A stretch of DNA of 64,000 nt from Centroberyx gerrardi (lineage: Eukaryota > Chordata > Actinopteri > Beryciformes > Berycidae), in the NCBI RefSeq assembly GCF_048128805.1, contig NC_136005.1, positions 21,228,260 to 21,292,259 of the forward strand, in the 5' to 3' direction. Both the position numbers and the translations under genes were made by a program. Positions within the stretch are counted from its first letter, which is position 1. Each line of letters opens with the position of its first letter. Below are positions 1-11,683 of this stretch, piece by piece. The notes under the pieces are model-generated. The model saw only the letters and a list, made by a program, of their open reading frames with translations. It was not told the origin of the DNA and did no database searches.

Positions 1-1395
1 TCCCTGTACCTTCTCCATGTGTGTTAATTGGCTCAACTGTTGCCTGTTGCCATAGGGTTTAACAGTGCTTTACAACAGCCCCTGTGTGTCGCACTGGGGC
101 TAATGTTTGCATTTCTTCTTGTGCTATATTTAGCTCAATCTCAATTAGATTACATTAGGGTCATAGTAGTACTGATCACAGGAAACAATCTGTGTATGCT
201 TTTACAACCATATTATTATGGACCTACTAGATTTTGCTTTTGAAGATGCTTTTGTATAGTATTGATTTAGTAATATTTCAAAACATTTTACAGTATTAAT
301 CAATACTGTGACTTTTTTGTGTCTCAAAATGTTGTTTGGCGTGCCTACAGGAACAGACTGGCAAAGTTCAGCAACAGCAACACGTAACCATCTTTGGACA
401 GTCTCAGCAACAGGCTCATAACAACTTGTTGGGAGATGTGTGGCTTAACAACTGGCCACCATTCTCTGGACATTGTAACTCCAGCTGTACAATCTTGAAC
501 TGGAGTTTATCCAAAGCAACTTACAATAAGTGCAACAATAGTAAGTCAGTATCTGTGATTACCATAATCTCAATCAGCCTTATAAAGAAAACACTGAAAG
601 GACAACTGTAAAACAAACAACAGTTGTCCGACCTGACCACCACATGCCTGTCTCTTTTAGACTGGTTTATACTGGGCCTTTCAAGAACTAGCATGTCTGC
701 CTTTACCACGGCGGCCACAAAACATTTGTCTAGCTTTCATTTATATTCTATTGTTGTAAAACACTTTTAAACTTGTCAAACTTGACATGTCATTTTTAAA
801 AAAGACCATGAGCTTAAGCAACAAAAATCACAATAAACTGAAGAATGTATTTCCCTTTAATAAAGGTGGCAGGTGACATGGCTATATATTCAATGTTTCT
901 TAATGGAAGTGTGAGTATAGTCTATAACACTTAAATTCTCATCTACTGATACGAATCAAGGCTATTATAGTAAACTACAACTAAGACAAACACTTGGTGT
1001 TAAAAAACATTGTGTAAAATGAAATAAAAATCAAAACTAGAATTTGTGAAAAAATTTGAACTGTGCTAAAACAACAAAAGTAAAATAAAAAATATATTTG
1101 AAATGCTTTTAATTTTTGTTTGTTTATGTGCAGGGTATAAAAGACAATTCATTTTGAGCAATGAGTTTTTGGCTATTTTATTGAACGCTAATTGAAAACT
1201 TAAAAGAATTTTAAAGAATTTATGATTTATTGTTTGTATTACACAACATCTGTTGTAAACATGTCCAAAATACCTCTTCTGAACTGTCTTACAAAGATAC
1301 CATCCCTAAAAATACCATCCAAAATATACTAAAACTAGAACTGAAGCTAAATAAAAACTAAATTACCAAGCCCATACTGACAACTAAACACTCTT
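1..1395. other. Intergenic, no gene supported
   Basis: AT-rich DNA with only short open frames that lack a family match. A splice-acceptor-like site precedes a glutamine-rich stretch at about 351-540, but no donor, partner exon or known domain supports it. I see no RNA gene and no clear transposon ends here. Confidence 0.5.
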
Positions 1396-1598
1396 AGAAA
1401 GGATGTGTCATCTTTAACACATCTGTGTCTTCTTTGGGACAACACACACTTGTGTTACTTTTCAGCACAACAGTTAATGAAAATACATTTCAACACATGT
1501 GTAGTTATTAACATATCTTGTGGTGAAAAGTAACACAAGAGTGTGTGTTGTCCCAAAGAGGACACACAGATGTGTTAAAATGATACATCCTTTTTTAA
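1396..1598. repeat. Short inverted-repeat element (MITE)
   Basis: The left arm (about 1396-1465) and right arm (about 1530-1598) are near-perfect reverse complements, both built around an AAGGATGTGTCAT-type end and a TTGGGACAACACACAC core. The short AT-rich centre has no coding sequence. This is the form of a non-autonomous DNA transposon. The superfamily cannot be told from the ends alone. Confidence 0.7.
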
Positions 1599-2345
1599 GA
1601 ATGAACTGAAATTGAAAAATTGAAATAAAAACCCTAATGTGAATCAATTAAAAGACTCATAATAAAACATGAGCTTGAGAGAGTTATTTAACTCAATTTC
1701 CCAGGCTGGATGACAGAAAGCAGACACACTGGGTGACCCATGGGGTACAGTTAGGGCAATTTTGAACGCTCTGTTTACTGCAGGGTATTTTCTATAAATG
1801 CTCAGCCTAATATGCTGTGTAAACTGTCTGGTATGGTCACGGCACCGTTTGAGAGAAATATCATATCACAATTTCTGTGAGGGCCGCTGACACTGCATGA
1901 AGTGTAAATCTTGCAGGCGCTGGCTGCACGCGAGCTGAAAAACAAAAGACTCACACTTTAGAAGCTGACAGGTGACAGACGGTATACTTGACACAGTTTT
2001 CCAGGGGCCGCACTTAATCTTACCTGGAATCTCAATCAGGAGGGCAGATTCCTTGGTGATCCGTTAGAAGGTCACAGCTGTGCGGGCGCACACTGAGTCC
2101 GGCATGCCGGCTGACCGCCGCGCTCCGCTGCACACTGTGTGTGGACAGGCAAGGCTACTTCCCTCGATTGCCAGGATTGAGGGCACCGTGTTTGCCTTGA
2201 CCTGAAGTGCATTCATAGAGGATGGAGCCACACATGGTAATGGCCACTACAGTACACCGGCATGCGCTCATGTCTAGAGATCTGCAGCCTATTTAAAGCA
2301 GTATTCCACTTAGTTTTAACATGGGGGTTATATCCGCCATGAAGA

Positions 2346-2530
2346 CCGCCATGAAGACCAGAATATAAACTACTCACCAAGATCGGATGCAGCTGAGAGG
2401 GGTTTGTAGCGTTTGGATTTTTGCTGCCCATTCATTTGAATGAGGCAGGATCGAATGGAAAGTGAAAATGCAAATGCTACAAACATCGGATCTGGGTGAT
2501 TAGTTTATATTATGGTTTTCATGGTGGTCA
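2346..2530. repeat. Imperfect inverted-repeat element
   Basis: Positions 2346-2386 and 2488-2530 are imperfect reverse complements, sharing a GACC-CCATGAA-ACC segment and an AATATAAACTA segment. The element is about 185 bp, non-coding, and looks like an old MITE. The direct repetition of GCCATGAAGACC at the left end suggests a small local duplication. Confidence 0.5.
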
Positions 2531-2729
2531 AGTGGCAAGTAACCTCCATATTAAAGCTAATGGCTTTAAGGCTGTGCTGTCCAGACAAGCAGTGATGCAG
2601 TGGCACATAAAAAGAGGGGGTAAATTGTGAACTCCAGTTGGTGATCATAGCACAAACAACCACCAGTATAAACAAAAATCGATCATTTTTTCAGAAAGGC
2701 ATTGGTTTATGTTTTTTGCTAGAGACCTA

Positions 2730-3540
2730 CTAGAGGCCGCTTCCTTTCGGCGCCCATTAATGGGTCAGGTGGAGCGCCAGTGAACAACCCAACTGCAACT
2801 CGCGCGCGAAATCGCGGTTTGGCCGCTACGCGTCCTGTGGTCTTTCACACTAGAAGTGGCAATGCGTATATTTTGCGCGAGGTAGAGCGCAAGCTGGAAT
2901 CTCGGTAGGCTAGCGGGGTCATCAGCAGTTTATTAAACAATTCCAATAGCCTATGGGTTCGTTTTCTGTAAATAGTCCGTTTTAAATGGTGTAGATAGAT
3001 TTACTAATGACATGAATAATGTGCTAAGTTAATGCTTTAGGTCTTAACATCGTTCAAAGCAGCTGAAGTAATTCAACAATGACGCTCTCTAGGCTTCTTC
3101 TGAATATGTAAATAACGCAATATATTTTTTCTAACCTGGTATCCCCATCCTTTCGGATATTATCTGCCATGCCTGTGACTTTTTGGCCAGGTTCCGATAT
3201 GTTTTTAATGTGGTGTTATAACTCTTTGGTGCTCCGGCGCCTACAAAACTTCCGCCTCCTGTAAATGTCGGAATGCCATTGGACGCGCCTCGTAGAGGTC
3301 AGCGTATTTGGGGGTTAAAGTTCAATATAGTTGAACTTTGGGCGCAAAACCCGGCGAAATATCAAGGTGGTGCGCGCCGCTTTCAGCTGCGCAGATGTTC
3401 AGGAGAGCGCTGCCGCGTCCCTCATTGAAAGCAATGGCCTTGCTCTGCGCAATGCCGCGAAGGCAGGCGGAGACGAGAATCCAGAAAGAGACTTGAAGTT
3501 TCTACGAGTAGGAAATCCCCGTCGATGACGTCATCGGCGG
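2730..3540. promoter_or_regulatory. CpG-rich patch with a CRE palindrome
   Basis: CpG dinucleotides become frequent here (GCGCGCG near 2813, GGCGCAAAACCCGGCG near 3340, CGCGCCGC near 3373), unlike the flanks. At 3523-3536 there is a 14-base palindrome, CGATGACGTCATCG, containing the full cAMP-response element TGACGTCA. This resembles the promoter of an unannotated transcript. An open frame at 3331-3528 crosses it but has no recognisable domain. The promoter call is inferred from composition and this one motif. Confidence 0.35.
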
Positions 3541-3653
3541 GTGAATTTTGGGGCTTCCCACAGCCGAGACACAGAGCTAGTAGACAGACATAGTGCCGTC
3601 TCATAGCCTGTATTAGTGGGGACCAATATATGGAAATACGGTGTAGAAATGTT

Positions 3654-4064
3654 CCTTTAAAAGACCCAATCCTAATATCACTTACATCAGTTTGATCACA
3701 GTCCTGTATTCTTCTTAAAGTTCCCAGAATCAGAACTGTTTTTGGTGAAAAGGCATTTGATTATTTTGCACCCTGGTCCTGGAACAATCTCCAGTTAAAG
3801 CTCCAGCTTGACCATTTTATTCCCCTAAATCAGTTCAAACCAATTATTCAGTCTTATGCAAGATGTGTGCTCCTGTTTCTGATTTAAAGTGTGATTCTTT
3901 TTTTTATTGAACATATTTTACTAGGCTATTTTTGTATGTTTTACTGTATTGTATGTTTTATTGTGTAACCCCTGCTGCCATTTCTTGGCCAGGTCTCCCT
4001 TGGAAAAGAGATTTTGAATCTCAATGGGAGTTCCTGGTAAAATAAAGGCTAAATAAAAATAGAT
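3654..4064 (+). mobile_element. 3' tail of a non-LTR retrotransposon (LINE)
   Basis: A degraded reading frame at about 3720-3855 reads like the C-terminal tail of fish LINE reverse transcriptase proteins, with the pattern FGEKAFDYFAPWSWNNLQ followed by F-x-P-L-x-x-F-K. It is followed by the 3' UTR common to such elements (GGTCTCCCTTGGAAAAGAGA, then AATCTCAATGGGAGTTCCTGG) and ends in an AATAAAGGCTAAATAAA-type tail at 4041-4064. The 5' part is missing, as usual for LINE insertions. The clade (L2/CR1 or Rex type) is from memory and uncertain. Confidence 0.65.
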
Positions 4065-4077
4065 AGGTTCACAGTAC

Positions 4078-4080
4078 ATG

Positions 4081-4150
<70 letters not shown>
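4078..4150. repeat. (TA)n microsatellite
   Basis: About 70 bases of nearly pure TA with a few TG interruptions at both ends. It lies just after the LINE tail and may have grown from it. Confidence 0.95.
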
Positions 4151-4151
<1 letters not shown>

Positions 4152-5436
4152 ACTGTGAATTTACATTATAAAGATTTAAGTCAGGCTGAGAAGGTGGGTA
4201 AACTCTATTCTATAAAAAGCATGGGTTAACTGAGTTTAGATGGGTTTAGGCTACACTACATCCCCGCATCCAAGAGACATACTGTACATTGCGTATGTAT
4301 ATAGAATACTGTTTCTCTGTCTTCATTGGCTGGCATGTGTCTTGCTGTGTGATCGTATGTGGCTATTACACTGCTGGCATGTTGTTAAAGAAGAGCATCT
4401 AATTTCAAACAACTTTAAACTGGTTTCACTTAAAGTGCTTAGCTAGATGGATTGAGAAATCTGAGCAAACACGATAAGAGTCGCTGCGCAGTGATCGTCT
4501 TATGTTGGATCAAACTGAGGTGCCGGATCACTCCAGCATCAAATATGTAACACCTTATTTAGTTGCGTCTAAAGAGAGCATTAACATCTAGAGGCCATGC
4601 GTTAAGATGAGATCAGTGCTGTAAACATTCTACTACAGGTGGTATCCGATGATATCTCATGAACTATTAGTACGTATTTAGCGTGCGTTCAGTCAGTCAT
4701 ACACACACACACACACACATAGATAAACATCCATGCACATGCAGACTTCCAAACACCCACTTCACCCACCACACATGAGCACTTCACTCACACTATAGAA
4801 GCTCCGTTAGAAAAGAAGTGTCTCTGTAAGGGGCAGCGATCAGTCAAACTCTGCAAACTCCATCCAACAAGTCAAAGTAATGAGGACGGTTTAGGGTTGG
4901 GATCAAGTTATATTTGATCTCTCATAAATTCATGTTCAGTACAGGTAAGCTGTTAGACCTTGGCTTTACATTGACATCCACAGTGTCCCGTGTTATTTTG
5001 GAACAAACAGCTCATCATATTGCATCTGTTTACCCTCTCTCATCGAAACATTTTGAATTTTTTCCACGGCAGCACCTTATTCAGACTCCTGTATCCACTG
5101 TGGTCCCATGTATCACCAATACGCAGGCTTTAGGGGATACAGGCCTTTATTTGTTTTGTAATTTGTGCTAGGGCAGGACCCGATCTTATAAGCCGTGGTC
5201 CCTGTGAGTTTATAACCGTTAAGTGTGAGAGTGGCAGAGACGGGGGGCATGAGAGTGTCCTCCATGTGCCTGCTGGAGGACAAAGGTAAAATAAGTCAAA
5301 CAATGTGAAATCCCCCCCTCCTGCTGTCTATGGCAAGCTGAACTCCTGATATGCTTTCATCTCGCGCTCGTAAATAAGTCAGAATAACAATGATGAGATT
5401 TATTAAAGGTCAAAGAATCTTTGAGAGCAGATCTGG

Positions 5437-5494
<58 letters not shown>

Positions 5495-5703
5495 AGTGCA
5501 ACATATCAAAAACATAAGCACCCCACGACCAGATTCTCCTAAGTTCTTTTTATAGTTAAGCAATAAAACTATAACAACTGTGTAAAATTGTATGAAAGTG
5601 GTAATTACGCAGCAATACAACAGAAAAAAATGCATCATTTTATTATTAAATGAGTAGAAGTTGCAATGGCAACCAAACTTCAATATAAGGTACCGCATTA
5701 CTG
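4151..5703. other. Intergenic with short microsatellites
   Basis: No gene is supported. It contains an (AC)n run near 4700-4720 and a pure (CT)n tract at 5441-5488. The open frame spanning the CT tract is only a product of the repeat. Confidence 0.6.
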
Positions 5704-6044
5704 CAGTGATTCTCAACCTTTTACAAATCAAGGACCCCTAATTTAGTCGACATTAGGGCCATGGACCCCCATTTGATGAGATTTTGTCTCTCGGACCCAA
5801 ATCTGAGAATATTTTTATTGTTAGATATGATTTTGTCCTGAATTCCACGACTATCTGTATTGTAGGTAGAGAGATAACAGTGAAACTATGATCAGAATAG
5901 TCATTCTTCTACACTCTCTAATTGTGTTCACTTCTTGTAAATTAAATAATGGTGAAGTTTAACAATACATCAATTTGCTGGGAACCCCCTGGAACCCCAT
6001 CAAGGACCTCTGGTGGCTTCCCGACCCCACGTTGAAAACCACTG
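5704..6044. mobile_element. Non-autonomous hAT element, copy 1
   Basis: The ends are CAGTGATTCTCAACC on the left and GTTGAAAACCACTG on the right, the classic hAT (Charlie-like) terminal pattern. The 8 bases outside each end (CATTACTG at 5696-5703, CACAACTG at 6045-6052) match at 6 of 8 positions, as expected for an aged target duplication. The interior is non-coding and is the reverse complement of the element at 28752-29087, so the two belong to one family. Confidence 0.8.
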
Positions 6045-7598
6045 CACAACTGCATAACCTTCTGGCAATTACCTGTACAATAACAAGTAACTATATAACT
6101 GAGTAGCCTATAAAGAGTAGCCCGAGTAGCTTTCCTGCTATAACCACATTATCCATATTGCACAAGCAGGTTTTTTCATAAGAGGTCCGACATTAGGACC
6201 CAGCATGGCAGTATCCACCAAGTAACCCGTTGCCCTCACTTGCCACCAGGCTAACTCCATTTCCCCGTCCACTTTCCCCTCATAAATGACATGGCTGACG
6301 AGCATGTGGAAAGGATCAGCGCCCCGTGATGATAGGCTATGCTGACAGGACGCGGAACTGGCCCTGTCAAACTGTAAGAGCTGGACACCTCGGAAAGAAG
6401 GGGACTGAGGTTGGTATGTGACTTTCACTTTCCCCCTCAGAGGGGCGTCATGTGGAGGACAGGCTGGCCCACCAATATGGCTCTCTGTCAAACACAACTG
6501 TCAGTCTTTACATCTTCACTGGACAGGCACACGCACATGCATATACACACACAGCAACACAGTAGCAGTGGCAGGCTTGTTGAGAAAGCCATAATTCCTA
6601 AATCATTCCATAATTGAAGGGTGCCATAGTGCTGTGATCATTTTACAGTATTCAGATGCGTAAAGTTCATACTGATAATCCTCAAGACAGGCGAGGAGAG
6701 AGGCCCGGTGCCGGCAGCACTTCCCTATGGCTCTCTCTAGTGGAAATAGTAGAGAAGAGATTTTAAACCCACTCTGCATGTGTGTCCATAGGGTTTGTGT
6801 CTGAATTGTAATACATTTCGTCACTAGGACAAGAGCTACAGGGGAGAAAGTTTCTAGTCAAGTGTTAAGTCATCAGGCTTAAAGAGCAAATGTCTTTTTT
6901 TGTGTCTTTTTTAGCAATGAAGACACAATGTGAGGTTAAAAGGTAGCAATCCTAAAAATATTGTGACAATTCTCAAAATGTCAGAATAGGCTTACTAGGC
7001 TTAAGAAAAGTGATTACACTGCTTACACTTGCTCATCTTCCATAAAGCACAGAGACAATTAAGATCATAATAAATATGAATACCCCAGGTGTAAGGAAGA
7101 GAGGAAAAGGGAGGGAGGACTTCTATAGGAGGACAGAGTGACAAGGCAGTTACGTGACAGAGAAGTCTGGAGTCCAAGGGTCGCAATGAATCAGACATGT
7201 TTCTGGTCTTGCAGTTGCCAAGGCCACTGCTTGTGGAACTTTACTGTAAAATGAAATTGTCTATAGGGCTTCAGTCTGTGAGATTACATTGTCTGTAATG
7301 GTGGGTGGAGACAGGATTACATCTCTACTGTAAATCACACAGGCACACCTTTCTTAGCATGAAGCATGAAGGAACACGTTTTTCCAAACCTGCTCACTCC
7401 CTTGGTAGAGACTTGTCAAATTTGCCCTATAGCCTATCTGTGTGCAAAAATCTCTCTATAGCTGTATTGTGAACCAGAGTGAAACCTATACACCAACTCA
7501 ATTCCAGTTAGTGAGATAAGTCAATATTATCAAAAAGTTTGCACTCTTGACTCAAGGCTTACCAAGGAGTGGGCCAGGTGCAAGAGGCCAGCATAACA
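6045..7598. other. Intergenic, nothing recognised
   Basis: Both strands have only short open frames without family features. No repeat ends, RNA gene or convincing exon were seen. Confidence 0.5.
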
Positions 7599-8314
7599 GT
7601 CCAATGTAATCAGAAAAAGCCTGCACACTGACAAAAACTATTGAGGCTCATTGGATGCAAAAATAGATGATTTATTTACATGGTGAAAAAAAGTTAGCCT
7701 GGTAAGACCATCCTGATCCTAAAAAAATGTAACTAAGTGAGAAAAAATGTGAACGTTTCGGTCCTCAGACCATCATCAGCACTACTTCCATGTTTTTCAT
7801 ATTGGCTCTAAATAGGCAACCAGCCTATTAGCGGTAGCCAGTAGGAATGAGGCTGATGGGTGGAATCAATCAGTCAATCAGCCCATTAGCCATATTGTGA
7901 CCAAGAGGCCTACAAGACAATACACACAACCCATACAAAAATATATATACAGATAATCATAGATTAAGAATAGATCAAACATTGTTATAGTATCTACTAA
8001 GAAGAAATAGGTTGGTTTATAGAAGAATGTCAGATATAATTCACATACAGGACTTATTCCATAAATACATATTGCAATAGGCAGCTATACAAGTATACAA
8101 AATAATCTATGACAAATCCACAAGGATGGAGGGCACGGCTACAGAATAAGGCCCTAGGGAGAGAGAGAGATAGTCAAGGGGTTACAGAAAGCACGAGAGA
8201 GACAACTCTTCATTAAGACCCTCTGGATACATAACCTCATATATATCTATTTTTGCATCCAATGAGCCTCAATAGCTTTTGTCAGTGTGCAGGCTTTTTC
8301 TGATTACATTGGAC
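7599..8314. mobile_element. DNA element with 70-bp terminal inverted repeats
   Basis: Positions 7599-7668 are almost the exact reverse complement of 8245-8314, both starting GTCCAATGTAATCAGAAAAA from the outside. The roughly 575-bp interior has no long ORF and carries a GTGAACGTTTCGG...CATCATCAGCAC motif at 7749-7782. I could not find a clear target duplication, so the family is open. Confidence 0.75.
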
Positions 8315-8639
8315 AGTTAGTGAGATAATCCATCAATTTAAATGGCAGCTCTGCAACTCCTAATACCCCCCCCCAAAAAAAAAAAAACTATAGACAGTCC
8401 CTAATAAAAAAGATATATTCCTGTAGATAGTTATAGTGTGTCTGCGGTACTCAATGAGTTTAATATGATCTTATTACTTTATATTTGTTTGGCATCACTA
8501 TAATATCCCTAGTTTTACTGTGATATGTATTGTTATTTTAGTATTATTTTTTACATTTATTGCAGGTTCCCAACATTGTGCGAATGTGCGTTTTCTTTCT
8601 GAAGCAAATGTTATTGTCACCTGACGGCGGGTGAGGTAT

Positions 8640-8872
8640 CGCCCAACCATGTGCACCCCACCCACTCAGCAGCGCAGGGACTGTTCCTAGTGTATCAATG
8701 AGAGGCAGCACATGATTTGGGACGGAAGTGTGTCTTTATCCACTTCGCCAGGACCCCGCTGTTCTCCCACCAAGGGACTTTTTCTGAGTCGTTGCTGTTT
8801 TTACGTTTTACTTTCGCTTCACTCGTTGGCCGTGTGCGAGCCTGTGCTTCACTCCTTGCGGGAGACCGATCA
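8640..8872 (+). other. Possible 5' untranslated exon of the serpin gene
   Basis: A moderately CpG-rich stretch ends in CCGATCAG followed by a good donor (GTAATGA) at 8873. The next acceptor (TGTTTTACAG) at 9430 opens the first coding exon of the serpin. Clade-B serpin genes typically have a non-coding first exon, so this is the natural candidate. Its transcription start cannot be placed. Confidence 0.4.
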
Positions 8873-9451
8873 GGTAATGAAATAATATAATGGATACTTG
8901 TGATCCACACACAATAGCCTCGCATGTTCTAGCTTATGCAGAGTCGTATGCTGTTTGTCCAGTTTGCCTCCAGACTGTTCTATTTTAGGATAGATTTTTA
9001 CGGAGTCACTTCCGGGTATCCGAACAATGTGCTAAACACGCTCTAGATTGACCAACTATGTGATGTTCATAAACAGTCTCATGCGAAAAAAAAAGTCTAG
9101 TTTAGGATATAGGCTATGTTTCAAAATAGACCAAACTAGACCAAAACATGTATTTGTACACGCAGATGATAATATTACACAGTATATATTGAGAGGACAA
9201 AATATATTTGGAAATACATTTATAAGTATGTATTTGTCAACAGTGCAGGAAAATGTATTTCCAGTATTCAAAATGTGTTTTGTATTTAAAAAAAATGCAT
9301 ATTAATTTTTTTTTGTCAATTTCTGCATTTTTTTTAAACATGTCTCTAAAGATATTCTGATGCATAATGTGAAATGTATCTTTGCATTATGGGCTTATTT
9401 ACCAATATGAATGGCATTTGTGTTTTACAGGAAGACCATACATCAGCAGCC

Positions 9452-11683
9452 ATGGCCACCCTCAGCAGTTCAAACACAGTTTTTGCCTTGGAGCTGTTCC
9501 GTACTCTGAGCCAAGCCAACCCCGGCGGGAACATCTTCATCTCCCCCCTGAGCATCAGCTCGGCCCTGGCCATGGTCTACCTGGGAGCTAAAGGAGACAC
9601 TGCCACCCAGATGGCAAAGGTAAGGACTCTCTCTCTATCTCTCTCTCTTCTCCCATCAGTGTAGCGCACCTGTTCTTTGCCTCACGTATAGGCTGTAGGC
9701 CCAGGTCTCTGTCTGAGTGCAAACATCATTGGGTGAAGGGCGTGTCTCGAGAGAGGAGATGACTAAGTGTAATGACACCTGTACTTTGACCTCACTACCT
9801 GCCTCTGGAACACATAGCATGTATGTTACAAAAGGAGAAGGTTGTAAAAATAAATGGCAGTTGCACACAGAACAATGGATTCAATCTACCTCTGAAAGTC
9901 TGAATCTATGGAGCTTCATTCAAGCTCACTGTAATCTCCTTGCCCTCTTGCTTTCACCCTCATCTTCACCATCTGTAATACCACAATTATTTGTTTTAGG
10001 GAGATTGATAATGAACTCTGTTGCTCTGCATTGCGTACAGGCCCTCTCATTCAGCTTGGATAAGGACGTCCACACAGCCTTCCAGACGCTCAGTGCTGAT
10101 GTCAACTCGCCATCTGCCTCATACATCCTCAAACTAGCCAACCGCCTTTACGGAGAAAATACTTTCAACTTCCTCCCGGTGAGTTTTTTTTTCACCCAAT
10201 TTGCTCATCGCGAAAGTTACGGTCCCTCTGATTGTGTGGATTCATAAGACGTCCGTTGTTTCCCGCAGGACTTCCTAAAAGCCACACAGAAGTTCTACCA
10301 CGCGGACCTGAAGGCCGTCAACTTCATGGGGGCTCCAGAGGAGTGCAGAGTGGACATCAACACCTGGGTGGAGCAGCAGACGGAGAGTAAGAATATCCAG
10401 CTTAACCAGACACAAAATTCCTGTGATGCGTACAGCAGGAAAACGTTCCGTGTGAGTCGGTGTTCAGTGATCGGTTTGTCTGTCCATTTCCTTTCAGATA
10501 AGATAAAAGATCTGCTGAAGCCAGGCACAGTCAGTACTATGACGAGAATGGCTCTGGTCAATGCCATCTACTTCAAAGGAAACTGGATGAACCGCTTTGA
10601 TGAGGCAAACACCAAAGAGATGCCCTTTAAACTCAACCAGGTGAAAACTAAGTTGAAGACTGCAGATTTGTTGATGAATATGAACTGTATGAGTTGTGAG
10701 AGATAATGTTCTCACACAGGAAACATAGTTTGATTCACCAGATATGGACGAGTTTAGCTTGAAAAATAAACTTCCTACTAGATACAGATTCAGCGCATTC
10801 TAACAAGGTCAGATCTCCTGATTGTCTGCATTTCCTGTGTGCCAGAATGAGACCAAGCCGGTCCAGATGATGTACCAGATGAAGAAGCTGCCCTTCAACT
10901 ACGTCCCTGACTACAGCCTGCAGATCCTGGAGCTGCCCTACATGGAGGAGGAGCTCAGCATGTTCGTCCTGCTGCCTGAGGAGTCCGCCGACGGCTCTGA
11001 CCCTCTGCTCAAGGTACGCATCCCATGAACAGCCGCCCTCTCATGAAAAGGCCCCTTTTCTGCTTTGTGTCGTTTTTATTTCAGTGTCATTTGTAACATC
11101 TGCCCAGCTAAGCATAAAGCAAATGAGACAAGACTGACGCACTACTCAAGGATTATAGTATTCAACAGGGATGCAAAGAGCTGATGTGGACCCGATTTTG
11201 AAGTACAACCTCTTATGATATGAGGTAGAGAGCTGGACTTAAACTTTGTGTGTGTGTGTGTGTGTGATACTCTAGCTGGAGAAGGAGCTAACCCAGGAGA
11301 AGCTGGATGAGTGGACCAACAGGGACAACATGGACATCCACTCAGAAATCCTAGTTCACCTGCCCAAGTTTAAGCTGGAGGAGCAGTATGAGCTGAACGA
11401 GCCTCTGGGCAAACTGGGCATGACGGATGTGTTCTGCGGGGCGAAGGCCGACCTGTCTGGAATGAATGGCGAGGGCGGACTCTTCCTGTCTACGGTGGCC
11501 CACAAGGCCTTTGTGGAGGTGAACGAGGAGGGGACGGAGGCGGCCGCAGCCACAGCTGGCTTGATAGCCTTCTGCATGCTGAGCGAGGAACACTTCACAG
11601 CAGACCACCCCTTCCTCTTCTTCATAAGGCACAACAAGACCAAGTCCATCCTCTTCCTCGGCAGGTTCTCCTCTCCTCAGTAG
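9452..11683 (+). CDS. serpinb1: Leukocyte elastase inhibitor-like clade B serpin
   Basis: Coding exons at 9452-9619, 10041-10178, 10269-10386, 10498-10640, 10846-11013 and 11276-11683 join in phase with GT/AG junctions to 380 residues, close to the usual length of SERPINB1. Serpins of this clade are intracellular suicide inhibitors of serine or cysteine proteases. It starts [16 protein letters not shown] with no signal peptide, as expected for clade B. It keeps the NAIYFKGNW and [10 protein letters not shown] signatures and ends FLGRFSSPQ. The reactive loop has an intact hinge ([12 protein letters not shown], residues 329-340), so it should inhibit. By alignment with human SERPINB1 the scissile bond is Cys345-Met346, the same pair as in the human protein, which suggests elastase/chymotrypsin-like targets. 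The start is the ATG after the acceptor at 9430, in the context GCCATGG. A neighbouring paralogue such as serpinb6 is possible but fits the loop less well. Confidence 0.9.

Noticed and set aside
336-611. Glutamine-rich open frame after an acceptor-like CTACAG
   Set aside because: No donor, no partner exon and no recognised domain. The composition alone does not support an exon.
3331-3528. Open frame in the CpG-rich patch
   Set aside because: It is short, has no family match, and CpG-rich DNA lacks stops by composition.
5357-5731. 124-codon minus-strand frame
   Set aside because: Its length comes from the CT microsatellite, read as Arg-Glu repeats.
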